Shown here one piece after another: positions 16,642 to 27,698 of a DNA stretch of 64,000 nt (its first letter is position 1; every line of letters begins with the position of its first letter). A model generated the notes under the pieces. It saw only the letters and a list, made by a program, of their open reading frames with translations. It had not been told where the DNA came from and ran no database searches. Position numbers and translations under genes: made by a program. Source of the DNA: Qipengyuania huizhouensis. GTDB lineage: Bacteria; Pseudomonadota; Alphaproteobacteria; Sphingomonadales; Sphingomonadaceae. The stretch spans positions 1 to 64,000 of the forward strand of contig NZ_JAIGNT010000003.1 in NCBI RefSeq assembly GCF_019711635.1, read 5' to 3'.

Positions 16642-17145
16642 TCAGCCCTTGATGTGCAGGACGCAGATGAGGGTAAACAGGCGGCGGGCGGTGGGGAAAT
16701 CGGTTTCGACCTTGCCTTCCAGCCGCTCGAGCAACAATTCGGCCGCGCGGTTGTGTACGCCCCGGCGCGCCATGTCGATCGTCTCGATCTCGCCCGGTGT
16801 CGCCTTGCGGATCGCCTGGTAATAGCTGTCGCAGATGGCAAAATATTCACGGATCGGGCGGCGGAAGCGGGCGAGGCCGAGCAGCAGTTCCTCCAGCACG
16901 TTATCTTCGCTGTCCGCGATGGTCATGAGAAGCCGCCCGTCGCGTACGGCGAGACGCAGGTGATAGGGGCCGGCCGACCCGCGTTCGGCCGCGCGCACCG
17001 GCTTGAATGTATTTTCTTCGATCAGGTCGAAGATCGCGATGCGCCGTTCCTGTTCGATATCGGCATTGCGCCAGATTATCGTCTCTTCATCGAGATCGAT
17101 CTTCGCAATGCGCTGGTCGCCTGAAGGGGTGGTTGAATCGCTCAT
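16642..17145 (-). CDS. UPF0262 family protein
   Basis: 167 residues, matching UPF0262 along its length: RIAKIDLDEETIIWRN near the start, ERRIAIFDLIEEN, and the end RRLFTLICVLHIKG. The family is restricted largely to alphaproteobacteria and has no known function. The start at 17145 is preferred over an extension that runs toward dnaB. It is divergent from dnaB and heads a four-gene minus-strand run. Confidence 0.9.
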   Translation of the reverse strand: MSDSTTPSGDQRIAKIDLDEETIIWRNADIEQERRIAIFDLIEENTFKPVRAAERGSAGPYHLRLAVRDGRLLMTIADSEDNVLEELLLGLARFRRPIREYFAICDSYYQAIRKATPGEIETIDMARRGVHNRAAELLLERLEGKVETDFPTARRLFTLICVLHIKG

Positions 17146-17283
17146 CGTCCGAAGCTGCTTTCGCAACTGCGACGAGGCGGGGCAAGGCCTGTCGAAACAA
17201 TCCACGCTATCCACAAGTCAGGATGACAAATCGGCACACTCGTTCGCTTGTGGAGAGAGTCGCCGACGGCCATGGTGCCGCGC

Positions 17284-18807
17284 ATGGCCGAAACCGATCT
17301 TCTCTTTCCCGCAACCGATTCGACACCAACTGCCGAGAAGCAGGGCCAGACCCTGCCGAGCAATGTCGAAGCGGAAGCTGCCTTCCTCGGTGCGGTGCTG
17401 ATCGACAACCAGGTGGTGCAGGAACTCAACACCCCGCTGCAGCCGCACCATTTCTACGAGCCGGTGCACCAGCGAATCTACGAGCGCATCCACAAGCTGA
17501 TCGATCGCAATTCGGTGGCCACGCCAGTCACCCTCAAGCCCTATTTCGAGAGCGACGAGGCGATGAAGCAGCTGGGAGGGGTGACCTACCTCGCGCAGCT
17601 CACCATGGACGGGCAGGGACTGCTCGCCACCGGCAAGCTGGCCGAACAGATCTACGATCTCGCCCTGCTGCGCGAGCTGGTACATGTCGGACGCAATCTC
17701 GTCGAAGGCGCGCTGGACACTTCGGACGAAGTCGCACCGATGGACCGCATCAGCCAGGCCGAAGCCGATCTCTACAAGGTGGCCGAAGGTGCCACGACCG
17801 GGAGCGAGGCACAGGATTTCCGCACTGCCGCGCTCGGCGCGCTCAAGATGGTCGAGGCGGCGATCAATTCCGGCGGCAAGTTTTCGGGCAAGACCACCGG
17901 GCTCGAAACCCTCAACGACAAGACCAGCGGCCTGCATAATTCCGACCTCGTGATCCTCGCAGGCCGTCCGGGCATGGGCAAGACCTCGCTCGCCACCAAT
18001 ATCGCCTTCAATGCCGCGCGCCGGCTGATGGATGACGAGAAGATCGGCATCGAGCGCAGCGAAAGCCCCGGCGCGGCGACCGCCTTTTTCAGCCTCGAAA
18101 TGAGCGCCGACCAGCTGGCGACGCGTATCCTGGCCGAAACGGCGGAAATTTCATCGGAAAAACTGCGGTCGGGCAAGCTGAGCAAGGAAGAGTTCCAGCG
18201 TCTCTCCTTCGCCAGCCAGGAACTGAACGAACTGCCGCTGTATATCGACGACACGCCGGGCCTCACCATCGGCGCACTGCGCACGCGCGCGCGGCGTCTT
18301 AAGCGCCGCCACGATATCGGTCTGATCATAGTCGACTATCTGCAACTGCTGCAGGGTTCGGGCCGCGCAAACGACAACCGCGTGAACGAAATTTCCGAGA
18401 TCAGCCGCGGATTGAAGACGCTCGCCAAGGAATTGCATGTTCCCGTCATAGCGCTGTCGCAGCTAAGCCGCGCGGTGGAGCAACGCGAGGACAAGCGCCC
18501 GCAACTGTCGGACCTGCGCGAATCGGGTTCGATCGAGCAGGATGCCGACATGGTATGGTTCATCTATCGCGGCGAATATTATCACAACGCGCTCAAGCCC
18601 GACACGCCGGACGAAACCAGCAGCGAAGAGGCGCGCATGAAATATGCCGATTGGGAAGCGCGTCACCTCGAGCTGGTGAACCGCGCCACACTGATTGTCG
18701 CCAAGCAGCGCCACGGTTCCACCGGCAACGTACCGCTGCTGTTCCAGAGCGAATTCACCAAGTTCACCTCGCCCGAACTGCGCGGCGGTTACGAGGATTA
18801 CGAATAG
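17284..18807 (+). CDS. dnaB: replicative DNA helicase DnaB
   Basis: 507 residues from the ATG at 17284; an ATG at 17272 is also possible. N-terminal helical domain from NVEAEAAFLGAVLIDN, a linker, then the RecA-like helicase core: Walker A GRPGMGKTS near residue 228, AFFSLEMSADQL, Walker B LIIVDYLQLL, ALSQLSRAVEQR and DLRESGSIEQDADMVWF. It unwinds DNA at the replication fork. The upstream gap has a near-match to a DnaA box at 17207-17215. Confidence 0.97.
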   Translation: MAETDLLFPATDSTPTAEKQGQTLPSNVEAEAAFLGAVLIDNQVVQELNTPLQPHHFYEPVHQRIYERIHKLIDRNSVATPVTLKPYFESDEAMKQLGGVTYLAQLTMDGQGLLATGKLAEQIYDLALLRELVHVGRNLVEGALDTSDEVAPMDRISQAEADLYKVAEGATTGSEAQDFRTAALGALKMVEAAINSGGKFSGKTTGLETLNDKTSGLHNSDLVILAGRPGMGKTSLATNIAFNAARRLMDDEKIGIERSESPGAATAFFSLEMSADQLATRILAETAEISSEKLRSGKLSKEEFQRLSFASQELNELPLYIDDTPGLTIGALRTRARRLKRRHDIGLIIVDYLQLLQGSGRANDNRVNEISEISRGLKTLAKELHVPVIALSQLSRAVEQREDKRPQLSDLRESGSIEQDADMVWFIYRGEYYHNALKPDTPDETSSEEARMKYADWEARHLELVNRATLIVAKQRHGSTGNVPLLFQSEFTKFTSPELRGGYEDYE

Positions 18808-18810
18808 ATT

Positions 18811-19992
18811 TCAGATACCGAGGTTGAGCCTGCGGGTGACCGTATAGTCGATCACCGAAACCAGCAGCCAGCTGAGGTTCCAGCGAATACGGTTCCACAA
18901 GGTCGCACGGCGTTTATGCAGCGGGATGGTTATGCGTTCCGATACGGCGATGTGCTGACCGACGAACTCGCGCATACGCTCCGCCAGCGCGGCATCTTCG
19001 ATTTTCAGCACCAGCTCGAGATTGATATAGAGGCTCCGCATGTCGAAATTGGCGCTGCCCAGATAGACTGCATCATCGAGTACGATGAGCTTGGTATGGA
19101 GCTTGCACGGCTCGAATTCCCAGATCTCCGCGCGCTTTGCCAGCAGGTAATCGTATAGCGAACGACTCGCTCCGATCGTCGCTCCATTATCCGATTTTCC
19201 GGCCATCAGCAGGCGTGTGTCACCTTTCTGCGCGATCCGGCCTATCCGGCGAAGCAGCTTCTTGGGCGGGCTGAAATAGGCCATGAACATGTCGAGGCGG
19301 TCGCCTTCTATGAGGTCGTCCGACACGCAGCGCGCCCAGCTCGACAGCCCCCGTGTCGGCCCACCGACCAGCCAGGTAACTTCGGCTTCCTTCCATTTCC
19401 AGTCGCGTACCGTGCGGGCGATCTCGCGGGCATGTTGCTCCTCGCGCTCGGTCCACTGGCGCAATTTTGTATACCAGTCGTTCAATCCATCGACCGCCGG
19501 ACCTTCGATCACGATGCCGAGATCGTTCCACCCGTTTTCTTCAGGCGGCGCGAAGTAATCGTCGGCAATGTTGAACCCACCGAACATTGCCCGTTTTCCG
19601 TCTGCAATGACCAGCTTCTGGTGATTGCGAATGAGATAGCGGCGCGTCCACTTGGCAGAAAAACACAGGAAAGCTCCCCCGGCATCGGTCAGCGGGCGCA
19701 GGAAGCTTTCGGTTGCGGCCGCACCGAAGCGGTCCACGATGAGCGTCACTTTTACGCCGCGCCGTGCGGCTGCCACCAGCGCATCGCGAAATTCGGTGCT
19801 GACCGTATCTTCGGCAAAAATGTAAAAGCAGACATCGATGCTGGTTTTTGCACCTTCGACCAGTTCGAAGAGAGCAATGCGGCGATCGATCCCGCCCGGA
19901 TAGAAAGCCAGGTGCTGACCCGCCGCATCCATTTCGAACGGTTCCGGGTCCCGGAATTGCGTGGGTGGGCAGGTGCTTTCGGTATCTCCCAT
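18811..19992 (-). CDS. phospholipase D / cardiolipin synthase family protein
   Basis: 393 residues with two HKD motifs, NHQKLVIADG (His124, Lys126, Asp131) and LHTKLIVLDD near residue 309, so both halves of the active site are intact. Cardiolipin synthases of this type join two phosphatidylglycerols. There are no N-terminal membrane segments, but the C-terminal end has a hydrophobic SWLLVSVIDY stretch. It is convergent with dnaB, three bases apart. Another phospholipid transfer reaction cannot be excluded. Confidence 0.87.
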   Translation of the reverse strand: MGDTESTCPPTQFRDPEPFEMDAAGQHLAFYPGGIDRRIALFELVEGAKTSIDVCFYIFAEDTVSTEFRDALVAAARRGVKVTLIVDRFGAAATESFLRPLTDAGGAFLCFSAKWTRRYLIRNHQKLVIADGKRAMFGGFNIADDYFAPPEENGWNDLGIVIEGPAVDGLNDWYTKLRQWTEREEQHAREIARTVRDWKWKEAEVTWLVGGPTRGLSSWARCVSDDLIEGDRLDMFMAYFSPPKKLLRRIGRIAQKGDTRLLMAGKSDNGATIGASRSLYDYLLAKRAEIWEFEPCKLHTKLIVLDDAVYLGSANFDMRSLYINLELVLKIEDAALAERMREFVGQHIAVSERITIPLHKRRATLWNRIRWNLSWLLVSVIDYTVTRRLNLGI

Positions 19993-20103
19993 TTCCCGGC
20001 CTTAGCGACTTGTCGGCACTGCGCAAATCCTTGACTATCGGCCGATCCATCCCTATTTGGCGCGCTTTCCAAGATTCTCTTCAGATTTTGCATCGGAGTG
20101 CCC

Positions 20104-20448
20104 ATGGCGCGCGTTACCGTCGAAGATTGCGTAGACAAAATTCCAAACCGTTTCGATCTCGTCCTGCTGGCTGCTCAGCGGGCTCGCGAGATTTCGGGCG
20201 GCGCGGAACTGACTATCGACCGTGACCGTGACAAGAATCCTGTCGTGGCGCTGCGCGAGATTGCCGAGCAGACCGTGAAGCCTAAGGATCTGAAGGAAGC
20301 TGCCGTCACCAACCTGCAGAAGATCCTGCCGGACGACGATGACGAAATGGATGAAGTAGGTTCGCTCAGCCAGTCGGCGGAGGCGCTGCGGATCACCGCC
20401 TCGGCCCCGACCCGTTCGACCTCGATCGGTTCCGACTACGAAGGCTGA
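20104..20448 (+). CDS. rpoZ: RNA polymerase omega subunit
   Basis: 114 residues, starting [20 protein letters not shown], the omega signature, followed by RAREI and [10 protein letters not shown]. The C-terminal 40 residues form an acidic extension (DDDDEMDE) of the kind seen in alphaproteobacteria. The ATG at 20104 is favoured over one at 20098. A terminator follows at 20471. Confidence 0.96.
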   Translation: MARVTVEDCVDKIPNRFDLVLLAAQRAREISGGAELTIDRDRDKNPVVALREIAEQTVKPKDLKEAAVTNLQKILPDDDDEMDEVGSLSQSAEALRITASAPTRSTSIGSDYEG

Positions 20449-20470
20449 ACCTCCGCTCGTTCGATACGAA

Positions 20471-20502
20471 AAGGCCGCGCCCCATCGGGACGCGGCCTTT
20501 TT
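20471..20502 (+). terminator. rho-independent terminator after rpoZ
   Basis: AAGGCCGCG (20471-20479) pairs with CGCGGCCTT (20491-20499), and the T run continues to 20502. Confidence 0.9.
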
Positions 20503-20588
20503 GCATTTGTGTGCATAGAAACAGGCCAATGTTCGACCTCGACGAGGTCTGGTGATGCGGTTTAATAGCAACGCCGGAGGGTGTGGGA

Positions 20589-21674
20589 ATGAGCGATTTC
20601 GGCGAAGCAATCGGAACGGCAGCGGAGGGAGGTCTCTTCGCGAAGGTCGTCGGGCGCAAAGGTAACCAGGCCGTTACCGGTGAGCCGACACCGCTCGTCC
20701 AGGGGCATTTCGCCGAGGGCACCTGCCTCAATTGCGGGACCGGGCTGATCGGTTCGCATTGCCACGAATGCGGACAGCAGGCGCACCTCCACCGCACAAT
20801 CGGCGCATTTCTACATGACCTGCTGCATGGGGCGCTCCATTTCGAAGGGCGGACGTGGAAAACGCTGCCCAAGCTGTTCTTCAAACCCGGCGAACTTACA
20901 CGCCGCTATATCGATGGGGAGCGGACCCGTTTCGTTTCTCCGATGGCGCTGTTCCTGTTTTCCATCTTCCTCATGTTCGCGATCTTCCAGATGGCGGGAA
21001 TCTCGACGCCCACCGACATGAGCAGCCCGAATGCGGAGGTGCGTGAACGGGCCGAAGGCGCACGCGAGGCATTGAAGGCAGAACTCGCGGCAACCGATCT
21101 CTCGGATAGCGAGCGACGGGCAGAACTGGAGACCGAGATAGCCGGCCTCGACGAAGCAATCGCGTTCATCGAGACCGGAAGAGACTATGATTTCATCGAT
21201 CGGGACGGAAAACGGGCCTCTTCGACCACGAGCCTGACAGGTATCGAGACAATCGATCAGGGCATCGTCGCCAAGTGGCGCAAAAACCCGGGGCTCATGC
21301 TCTACAAATTGCAAACCAACTTTTACAAATTCAGCTGGCTGCTGATCCCCCTATCCATCCCCTTTGTGTGGTTACTGTTTGCCTGGCGACGCCGCTTCAA
21401 GGCGTATGATCACGCCATTTTCGTGACCTATTCGCTCAGCTTCATGAGCTTGCTGGTGCTAGCAGTGACTCTGGCAGGGCTTGCAGGGCTGCATACGGCT
21501 CTGATCGCACTTGCCCTCATGCTCGTCCCGCCTCTCCATATCTACAAGCAGCTTCGGGGGGCTTACGGGCTGTCACGCTTTTCAGCGTTCTGGAGGCTCG
21601 CGGTCCTTACTGTGTTCATCATGGTGATTCTGACGCTGTTTCTCCAGCTGCTGCTGGTGATGGGCGCTTTCTAG
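20589..21674 (+). CDS. DUF3667 membrane protein with zinc ribbon
   Basis: 361 residues. A GGAGG box 8 bases upstream fixes the ATG at 20589. A four-Cys zinc ribbon (CLNCGTGLIGSHCHECGQ, about residues 46-63) is followed by LLHGALHFEGRTWKTL and the DUF3667 core with its RYIDGERTRFVSPMALFLF membrane entry. A charged, probably coiled-coil insert of about 100 residues separates the first membrane segment from the last four. Function unknown; an integral inner-membrane protein. Confidence 0.88.
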   Translation: MSDFGEAIGTAAEGGLFAKVVGRKGNQAVTGEPTPLVQGHFAEGTCLNCGTGLIGSHCHECGQQAHLHRTIGAFLHDLLHGALHFEGRTWKTLPKLFFKPGELTRRYIDGERTRFVSPMALFLFSIFLMFAIFQMAGISTPTDMSSPNAEVRERAEGAREALKAELAATDLSDSERRAELETEIAGLDEAIAFIETGRDYDFIDRDGKRASSTTSLTGIETIDQGIVAKWRKNPGLMLYKLQTNFYKFSWLLIPLSIPFVWLLFAWRRRFKAYDHAIFVTYSLSFMSLLVLAVTLAGLAGLHTALIALALMLVPPLHIYKQLRGAYGLSRFSAFWRLAVLTVFIMVILTLFLQLLLVMGAF

Positions 21675-21675
21675 T

Positions 21676-21975
21676 TCACTCGTTCGGATCGGCCCGATCG
21701 GCATTCAACTCATCGCCGAGCACAGGCGCCGGCCCCGGAGTTTCCGTATCGTTTTCATCGATATGGCGTTCTAGGTTAGAAGCACCTTCCGCAACCGCAC
21801 CGGCGGCTTCCTTCGCGCCTTGTTCGAGAACCTCGCCTGCGACTTCGGCATTTGCCTCGATGTCGTCGCCCGCAAGATCAGCCGTGCGTGCTGCATCTTC
21901 CTGCGTTTGATCCGAACATGCGGCAAGGCCGAGGAGGGTTGCGGCAGCGAGGCTGGTAGCGATCATGCGTTTCAT
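21676..21975 (-). CDS. small acidic lipoprotein
   Basis: 99 residues. Signal peptide with lipobox GLAAC (Cys20). The mature part is Ala/Glu/Asp-rich and helical (EDAARTADLAGDDIEANAEV, then GAKEAAGAVAEGASN), ending in a Pro/Gly acidic tail. Similar in style to the lipoprotein at 37747. No function can be given. It overlaps nothing and ends two bases from the DUF3667 stop. Confidence 0.7.
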   Translation of the reverse strand: MKRMIATSLAAATLLGLAACSDQTQEDAARTADLAGDDIEANAEVAGEVLEQGAKEAAGAVAEGASNLERHIDENDTETPGPAPVLGDELNADRADPNE

Positions 21976-22031
21976 CGGTTCGTCCCTGTATTCTGGCGAC
22001 CGTTCAATCGGTCCGTGTCTATAATGAACGC

Positions 22032-22065
22032 AAAAAGGGCGCCGAGAGTTTCCCGCTCGGCGCCC
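22032..22065 (-). terminator. rho-independent terminator after ftsH
   Basis: On the minus strand a perfect 10-base GC-rich stem (22037-22046 with 22056-22065, loop 9) is followed by five Ts at 22032-22036. It ends the ftsH transcript, 22 bases past the stop codon. Confidence 0.92.
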
Positions 22066-22087
22066 TCATTGCTTCGAAATGTGAAGT

Positions 22088-24058
<1,971 letters not shown>

Positions 24059-24139
24059 TGCGGGGGCAATCCTTTCCTAGCGTGTAGAATGTAGGATGGC
24101 CCGGGTGAATGGCAAGTTTAGAGGGCGGCGAATTCTCGC

Positions 24140-24778
24140 TTATTTCCGCTCACACTTATCGACGGCATAGGCGCGGCAGAACACCTCGACCGCCCCCTCG
24201 ATCCGCTTGCTATTGTATTCAGGGTCGTTCGGCTGGCCGAAGCGCCGCTCCATATCGCCCATCCCCTTGCACATGCTGGCAAACTGTTCGGCAGCAAGTT
24301 CCGGATCGTCGAGGTCGAGCTCGCCTGCTTCGGCCATGGCCGCAAGTAGCATGCCGAAATTGTGCTTCATGCGGTGCGGGCCAGCCGCAAGAAAGGCGGC
24401 ACCGATCTCCGGCTCGTGCTCGGTTTCCGCAGCAATTCGACGATCGAACCGAATCATTTCCTCGCGGGAAAGAAACGCCACCATCGCTTCTCCGATGATA
24501 CGCAGCCGATCGCGCAGGGCTCCGCTCGGAATTTGCCGGAGCGTAAAATACTCGCGCATGCGCGCGCATTCTGCCCCCACCGCTTCCGCAAACAGCCCGC
24601 GTTTGTCTCCGAAATGATTGTAAACCGTGACCTTAGAAACCCCCGCATCTGCCGCGACCTGCTCGATAGAGGTCGCCGCAAATCCGCCTTCGAAAAAGGC
24701 TTGCGTGGCAGCGGCGAGAATGGCCTTGCGCTTGGCGGCATCCGCTGGCCTGCCTGCCTTCTTCGACTCGCTTGACAA
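24140..24778 (-). CDS. TetR-family repressor
   Basis: 212 residues. N-terminal TetR helix-turn-helix (about 15-62): AILAAATQAFFEGGFAATS, then VAADAGVSKVTVYNHFGDKR. The C-terminal ligand domain is of the AefR-like type. It is divergent from the DevCAB-like exporter; two palindromes in the 94-base gap are its likely operators, so it probably represses the exporter and itself until an exported compound binds. Confidence 0.92.
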   Translation of the reverse strand: MSSESKKAGRPADAAKRKAILAAATQAFFEGGFAATSIEQVAADAGVSKVTVYNHFGDKRGLFAEAVGAECARMREYFTLRQIPSGALRDRLRIIGEAMVAFLSREEMIRFDRRIAAETEHEPEIGAAFLAAGPHRMKHNFGMLLAAMAEAGELDLDDPELAAEQFASMCKGMGDMERRFGQPNDPEYNSKRIEGAVEVFCRAYAVDKCERK

Positions 24779-24780
24779 AA

Positions 24781-24812
24781 TGAACGCTCCCGTTCAATTA
24801 AACGTAATCGTT
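24781..24812. promoter_or_regulatory. tandem TetR-type operators
   Basis: TGAACG-CTCC-CGTTCA (24781-24796) and AACG-TAAT-CGTT (24801-24812) share the same AACG/CGTT half-sites, with centres 18 bases apart. The first begins three bases past the TetR start codon and the pair covers the divergent promoter region; a TTGACA box lies at 24772-24777 on the plus strand, with only a weak -10 match behind it. Confidence 0.6.
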
Positions 24813-24871
24813 CAATAATGGACGAGTCGGGACAGTGTGGCAAGTTTGGCCAAGCAGGAAGCAGCGACGAC

Positions 24872-26005
24872 ATGATCTGGATCGCGATCCGCATGCTCAC
24901 CGGCGATGCCCAGAAATTCTTCGGTCTCGTATTCGGGATCGCCTTTTCGACGCTCCTGATAACGCAGCAGCTGACCATTTTCGTGAACCTGCTCGAACGC
25001 GGTGCCAGCGGGGTCTACAACGTGTCGAGTGCAGATATCTGGGTCATGGACCCGGTCAGCCGCACCACCGATGTCGCCTATGCCATGCCCTCCACCGCGC
25101 TCGACAAGGTTCGCGGCGTGCCGGGAGTTGAATGGGCCGTGCCCCATATCCGCGCAAACGCCTCCGTGCGTACGAAAGATGGCGATCTCGAAGGTGTCGC
25201 GGTCATCGGGGTCGACGATGCTACCCTGATCGGCCTTCCGAAAAACATGGTCGAAGGGTCGGCAGACGTTCTTTCGCGCCCCGACAGCGTCATCATCGAC
25301 GACGTTGGAACCACGCGCATGTTTCCCGATCAATCACCCATCGGCGAGCGGCTCGAGCTCAACGATCAGCGCGCCGTGATCCGGGGAATCGCGGATGCCA
25401 TCCCGAGCTTCACCAGCACAGTCGTGCTCTATACCAAATATAGCAATGCGCTGAACTATGTCCCCGGCACGCGCAACCGGCTGTCGTTCGTTCTCGTGGG
25501 GGCCGAGGATCCTGCGGCGGCGAAAACGCTCTCCGAACGTATCGAACGCGAGACCGGCCTGAAGGCGCAAACGCGCGAGGAATTCGCGCGCGATGGCGTC
25601 CAGTTCATCATCGACAATACGGGCATACCGCTCAACTTCGGGATCACCGTGGCGCTCGGCTTTATCGTGGGAGTCGCCATCGTCGGCCTGACCTTCAGCC
25701 TTTTCATCCGCGACAACATCAAGCAGTTCGGCGCGCTCAAGGCCATCGGCGTGACCAATGGCAAGATACGCAGGATGGTCGCGGCGCAGGCAGGTCTGGT
25801 CGGATTGATCGGCTACGGGCTCGGCGTGCTCGGCACCGTGGGTTTCATCTCCGCCTTTTCCTCCGACCCGACTTTCAAGGGCTTTTACATTCCGTGGCAG
25901 ATCCCGATCATCAGCCTGGTCGCGGTCGCGCTCATTCTCGGCCTGACCGGCTGGCTGGCCTTGCGGAGCGTGCTGAAGACCGAACCCGCGGCGGTGTTCC
26001 GGTGA
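24872..26005 (+). CDS. DevC-like ABC exporter permease
   Basis: 377 residues from the ATG at 24872 (MIWIAIRMLTGDAQKFFGLV); an ATG at 24818 would add 18 polar residues inside the operator region. One N-terminal membrane segment, a large periplasmic domain of about 220 residues, then three membrane segments, the FtsX/MacB-type layout. Sequence style matches DevC permeases. Together with the next genes it forms a tripartite exporter. Substrate unknown; DevBCA moves glycolipids in heterocyst cyanobacteria, but that need not hold here. Confidence 0.88.
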   Translation: MIWIAIRMLTGDAQKFFGLVFGIAFSTLLITQQLTIFVNLLERGASGVYNVSSADIWVMDPVSRTTDVAYAMPSTALDKVRGVPGVEWAVPHIRANASVRTKDGDLEGVAVIGVDDATLIGLPKNMVEGSADVLSRPDSVIIDDVGTTRMFPDQSPIGERLELNDQRAVIRGIADAIPSFTSTVVLYTKYSNALNYVPGTRNRLSFVLVGAEDPAAAKTLSERIERETGLKAQTREEFARDGVQFIIDNTGIPLNFGITVALGFIVGVAIVGLTFSLFIRDNIKQFGALKAIGVTNGKIRRMVAAQAGLVGLIGYGLGVLGTVGFISAFSSDPTFKGFYIPWQIPIISLVAVALILGLTGWLALRSVLKTEPAAVFR

Positions 26006-26706
26006 GCGCGCCCGCGATCTGCACGCGCGCAGTCACGCGCGACTTCCAGGCGGGTCAGCAGACCATCACCGTGCTGCACGGGATCGACCTCGATGTGAAG
26101 GCGGGAGAGATGACCTTTCTCGTCGGCGAGAGCGGGTCGGGCAAGACCACGCTCATCTCGATCATGTGCGGTATACTCTGGCCCACGCAGGGAGAGGTGA
26201 AGGTCTTCGGCACCGACATTTACGATCTCAGCGACGACGAACTCGTCGAATTCCGGTTGAACAACATCGGCTTCATCTTTCAACAGTACAATCTGATCCC
26301 GTCTATCGATGCCGCGAGCAATGCTGCCGTGCCCTTGATGGCGCAGGGCATGGACCGTGAAGAAGCGCGCATGCGCGCGGTCGCCATGCTGGAAAAGCTG
26401 AATATCGGCGATCAGGCCGCCAAGCTGCCGAACCAGCTTTCGGGCGGACAGCAGCAGCGCGTCGCCATCGCGCGCGCTCTTGTGCACGAACCCCGTCTGG
26501 TAGTGTGCGACGAGCCTACCGCTGCGTTGGATGCTTCGTCGGGACGACGGGTGATGGACCTTTTACGAGAAGTGGCCGTCGCCGAAAATCGCGCCTGCAT
26601 CATCGTAACACACGACAATCGTATCTTCGATCTCGCCGATCGCATCCTCGTGCTCGAGGACGGCGTGGTTACTCATGACGGCACTGAAATGCCGGAGGAT
26701 CACTGA
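26002..26706 (+). CDS. ABC exporter ATPase, DevA/LolD-like
   Basis: 234 residues from the GTG at 26002, overlapping the permease stop by four bases. Walker [11 protein letters not shown]-loop [10 protein letters not shown], signature LSGGQQQR, Walker [13 protein letters not shown] and the switch His in VTHD are all intact. It powers the permease encoded upstream. Confidence 0.95.
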   Translation: MSAPAICTRAVTRDFQAGQQTITVLHGIDLDVKAGEMTFLVGESGSGKTTLISIMCGILWPTQGEVKVFGTDIYDLSDDELVEFRLNNIGFIFQQYNLIPSIDAASNAAVPLMAQGMDREEARMRAVAMLEKLNIGDQAAKLPNQLSGGQQQRVAIARALVHEPRLVVCDEPTAALDASSGRRVMDLLREVAVAENRACIIVTHDNRIFDLADRILVLEDGVVTHDGTEMPEDH

Positions 26707-27698
26707 TGGCCCTTGATATCAAATCGCTTAGCTTCACCCGCCAGATACTGCCCCTAATCGCGGTAATCGGGCTTGTGCTTGCTGCCTTCTACATCTTGTC
26801 CGGCCAGCCCGATCGGGAACTGTCGGATCCCGACCGCGAACCACCGCGCGCACCCGAAGCGCTGGCGAACGAAGCACGCGTTGCAGGATCGGGCGTGGTA
26901 GAGCCGTCGAGCGAACTGGTGCAGATCGGCTCCGCGCTTTCGGGACTGGTCACCGGAGTATTTGTCCAACCGGGGGAAAGGGTCAGCGAGGGGCAGACCC
27001 TGTTCACCGTCGATGACCGTCAGGTGCGCGCTCAATTACGCGAGGCCGAAGCCGCCATTGGCGAAGCACGCGCAGCAATAGCGGAAGCGCAGAGCGCCGA
27101 GGCGACTGCCAGCCGTCAGCTTGCGCTGTACCGCAGTGTCGACGATCCCGCCGCCGTAAGCCGTAGCGAAGTCATCCGCGCAGAGGGCGAAGCGAGCGCA
27201 GCGGCAGAGCGCTTGCGGCTTGCCCGCGCCCGGCTCGATGCGGCGCAGGCCCGGGCGGCTTCGGCACGCACCGAAATCGGCCGGTTGACCATACGCGCAC
27301 CTATTGCCGGCGAAATCCTGGCGGTGAATATCCGCAAGGGCGAATATGTCTCGACCATGGGCGGAGGCGGATCACAACCCTTTATCGAGATGGGCCAGAC
27401 ACAGCCGATGCATGTGCGCATCGATATCGATGAGGAACAGGCTCCCCGTATCGCACTAGGACAGCCTGCCACCGTCTCACCCCGCGGTGCAGCCGAGCAG
27501 CAGGTGAAAGCCAGCTTCGTGCGTGCCGAACCGCTCGTCGTGCCGAAGCGGTCGCTGACCAATTCGGCTGCGGAACGCGTCGATGTGAGGGTGTTGCAGG
27601 TCATCTACGAACTGCCTGCCAGCGCAACCGGCGACACTGGCATATTTCGGGTCGGCCAGCAGGTCGATGCCTATATTCCGGCCAGGCAGAGCAAGTGA
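26706..27698 (+). CDS. HlyD-family membrane fusion protein
   Basis: 330 residues. One N-terminal membrane anchor (about 14-31), then a lipoyl half (VTGVFVQPGERVSEGQTLFT), an Ala/Glu/Arg-rich coiled-coil hairpin (about 110-195), the second lipoyl half (IRAPIAGEILAVNIRKGEYV) and beta-barrel domains. It bridges the ABC exporter to the outer-membrane factor encoded next. Start and stop overlap both neighbours by one base. Confidence 0.93.
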   Translation: MALDIKSLSFTRQILPLIAVIGLVLAAFYILSGQPDRELSDPDREPPRAPEALANEARVAGSGVVEPSSELVQIGSALSGLVTGVFVQPGERVSEGQTLFTVDDRQVRAQLREAEAAIGEARAAIAEAQSAEATASRQLALYRSVDDPAAVSRSEVIRAEGEASAAAERLRLARARLDAAQARAASARTEIGRLTIRAPIAGEILAVNIRKGEYVSTMGGGGSQPFIEMGQTQPMHVRIDIDEEQAPRIALGQPATVSPRGAAEQQVKASFVRAEPLVVPKRSLTNSAAERVDVRVLQVIYELPASATGDTGIFRVGQQVDAYIPARQSK

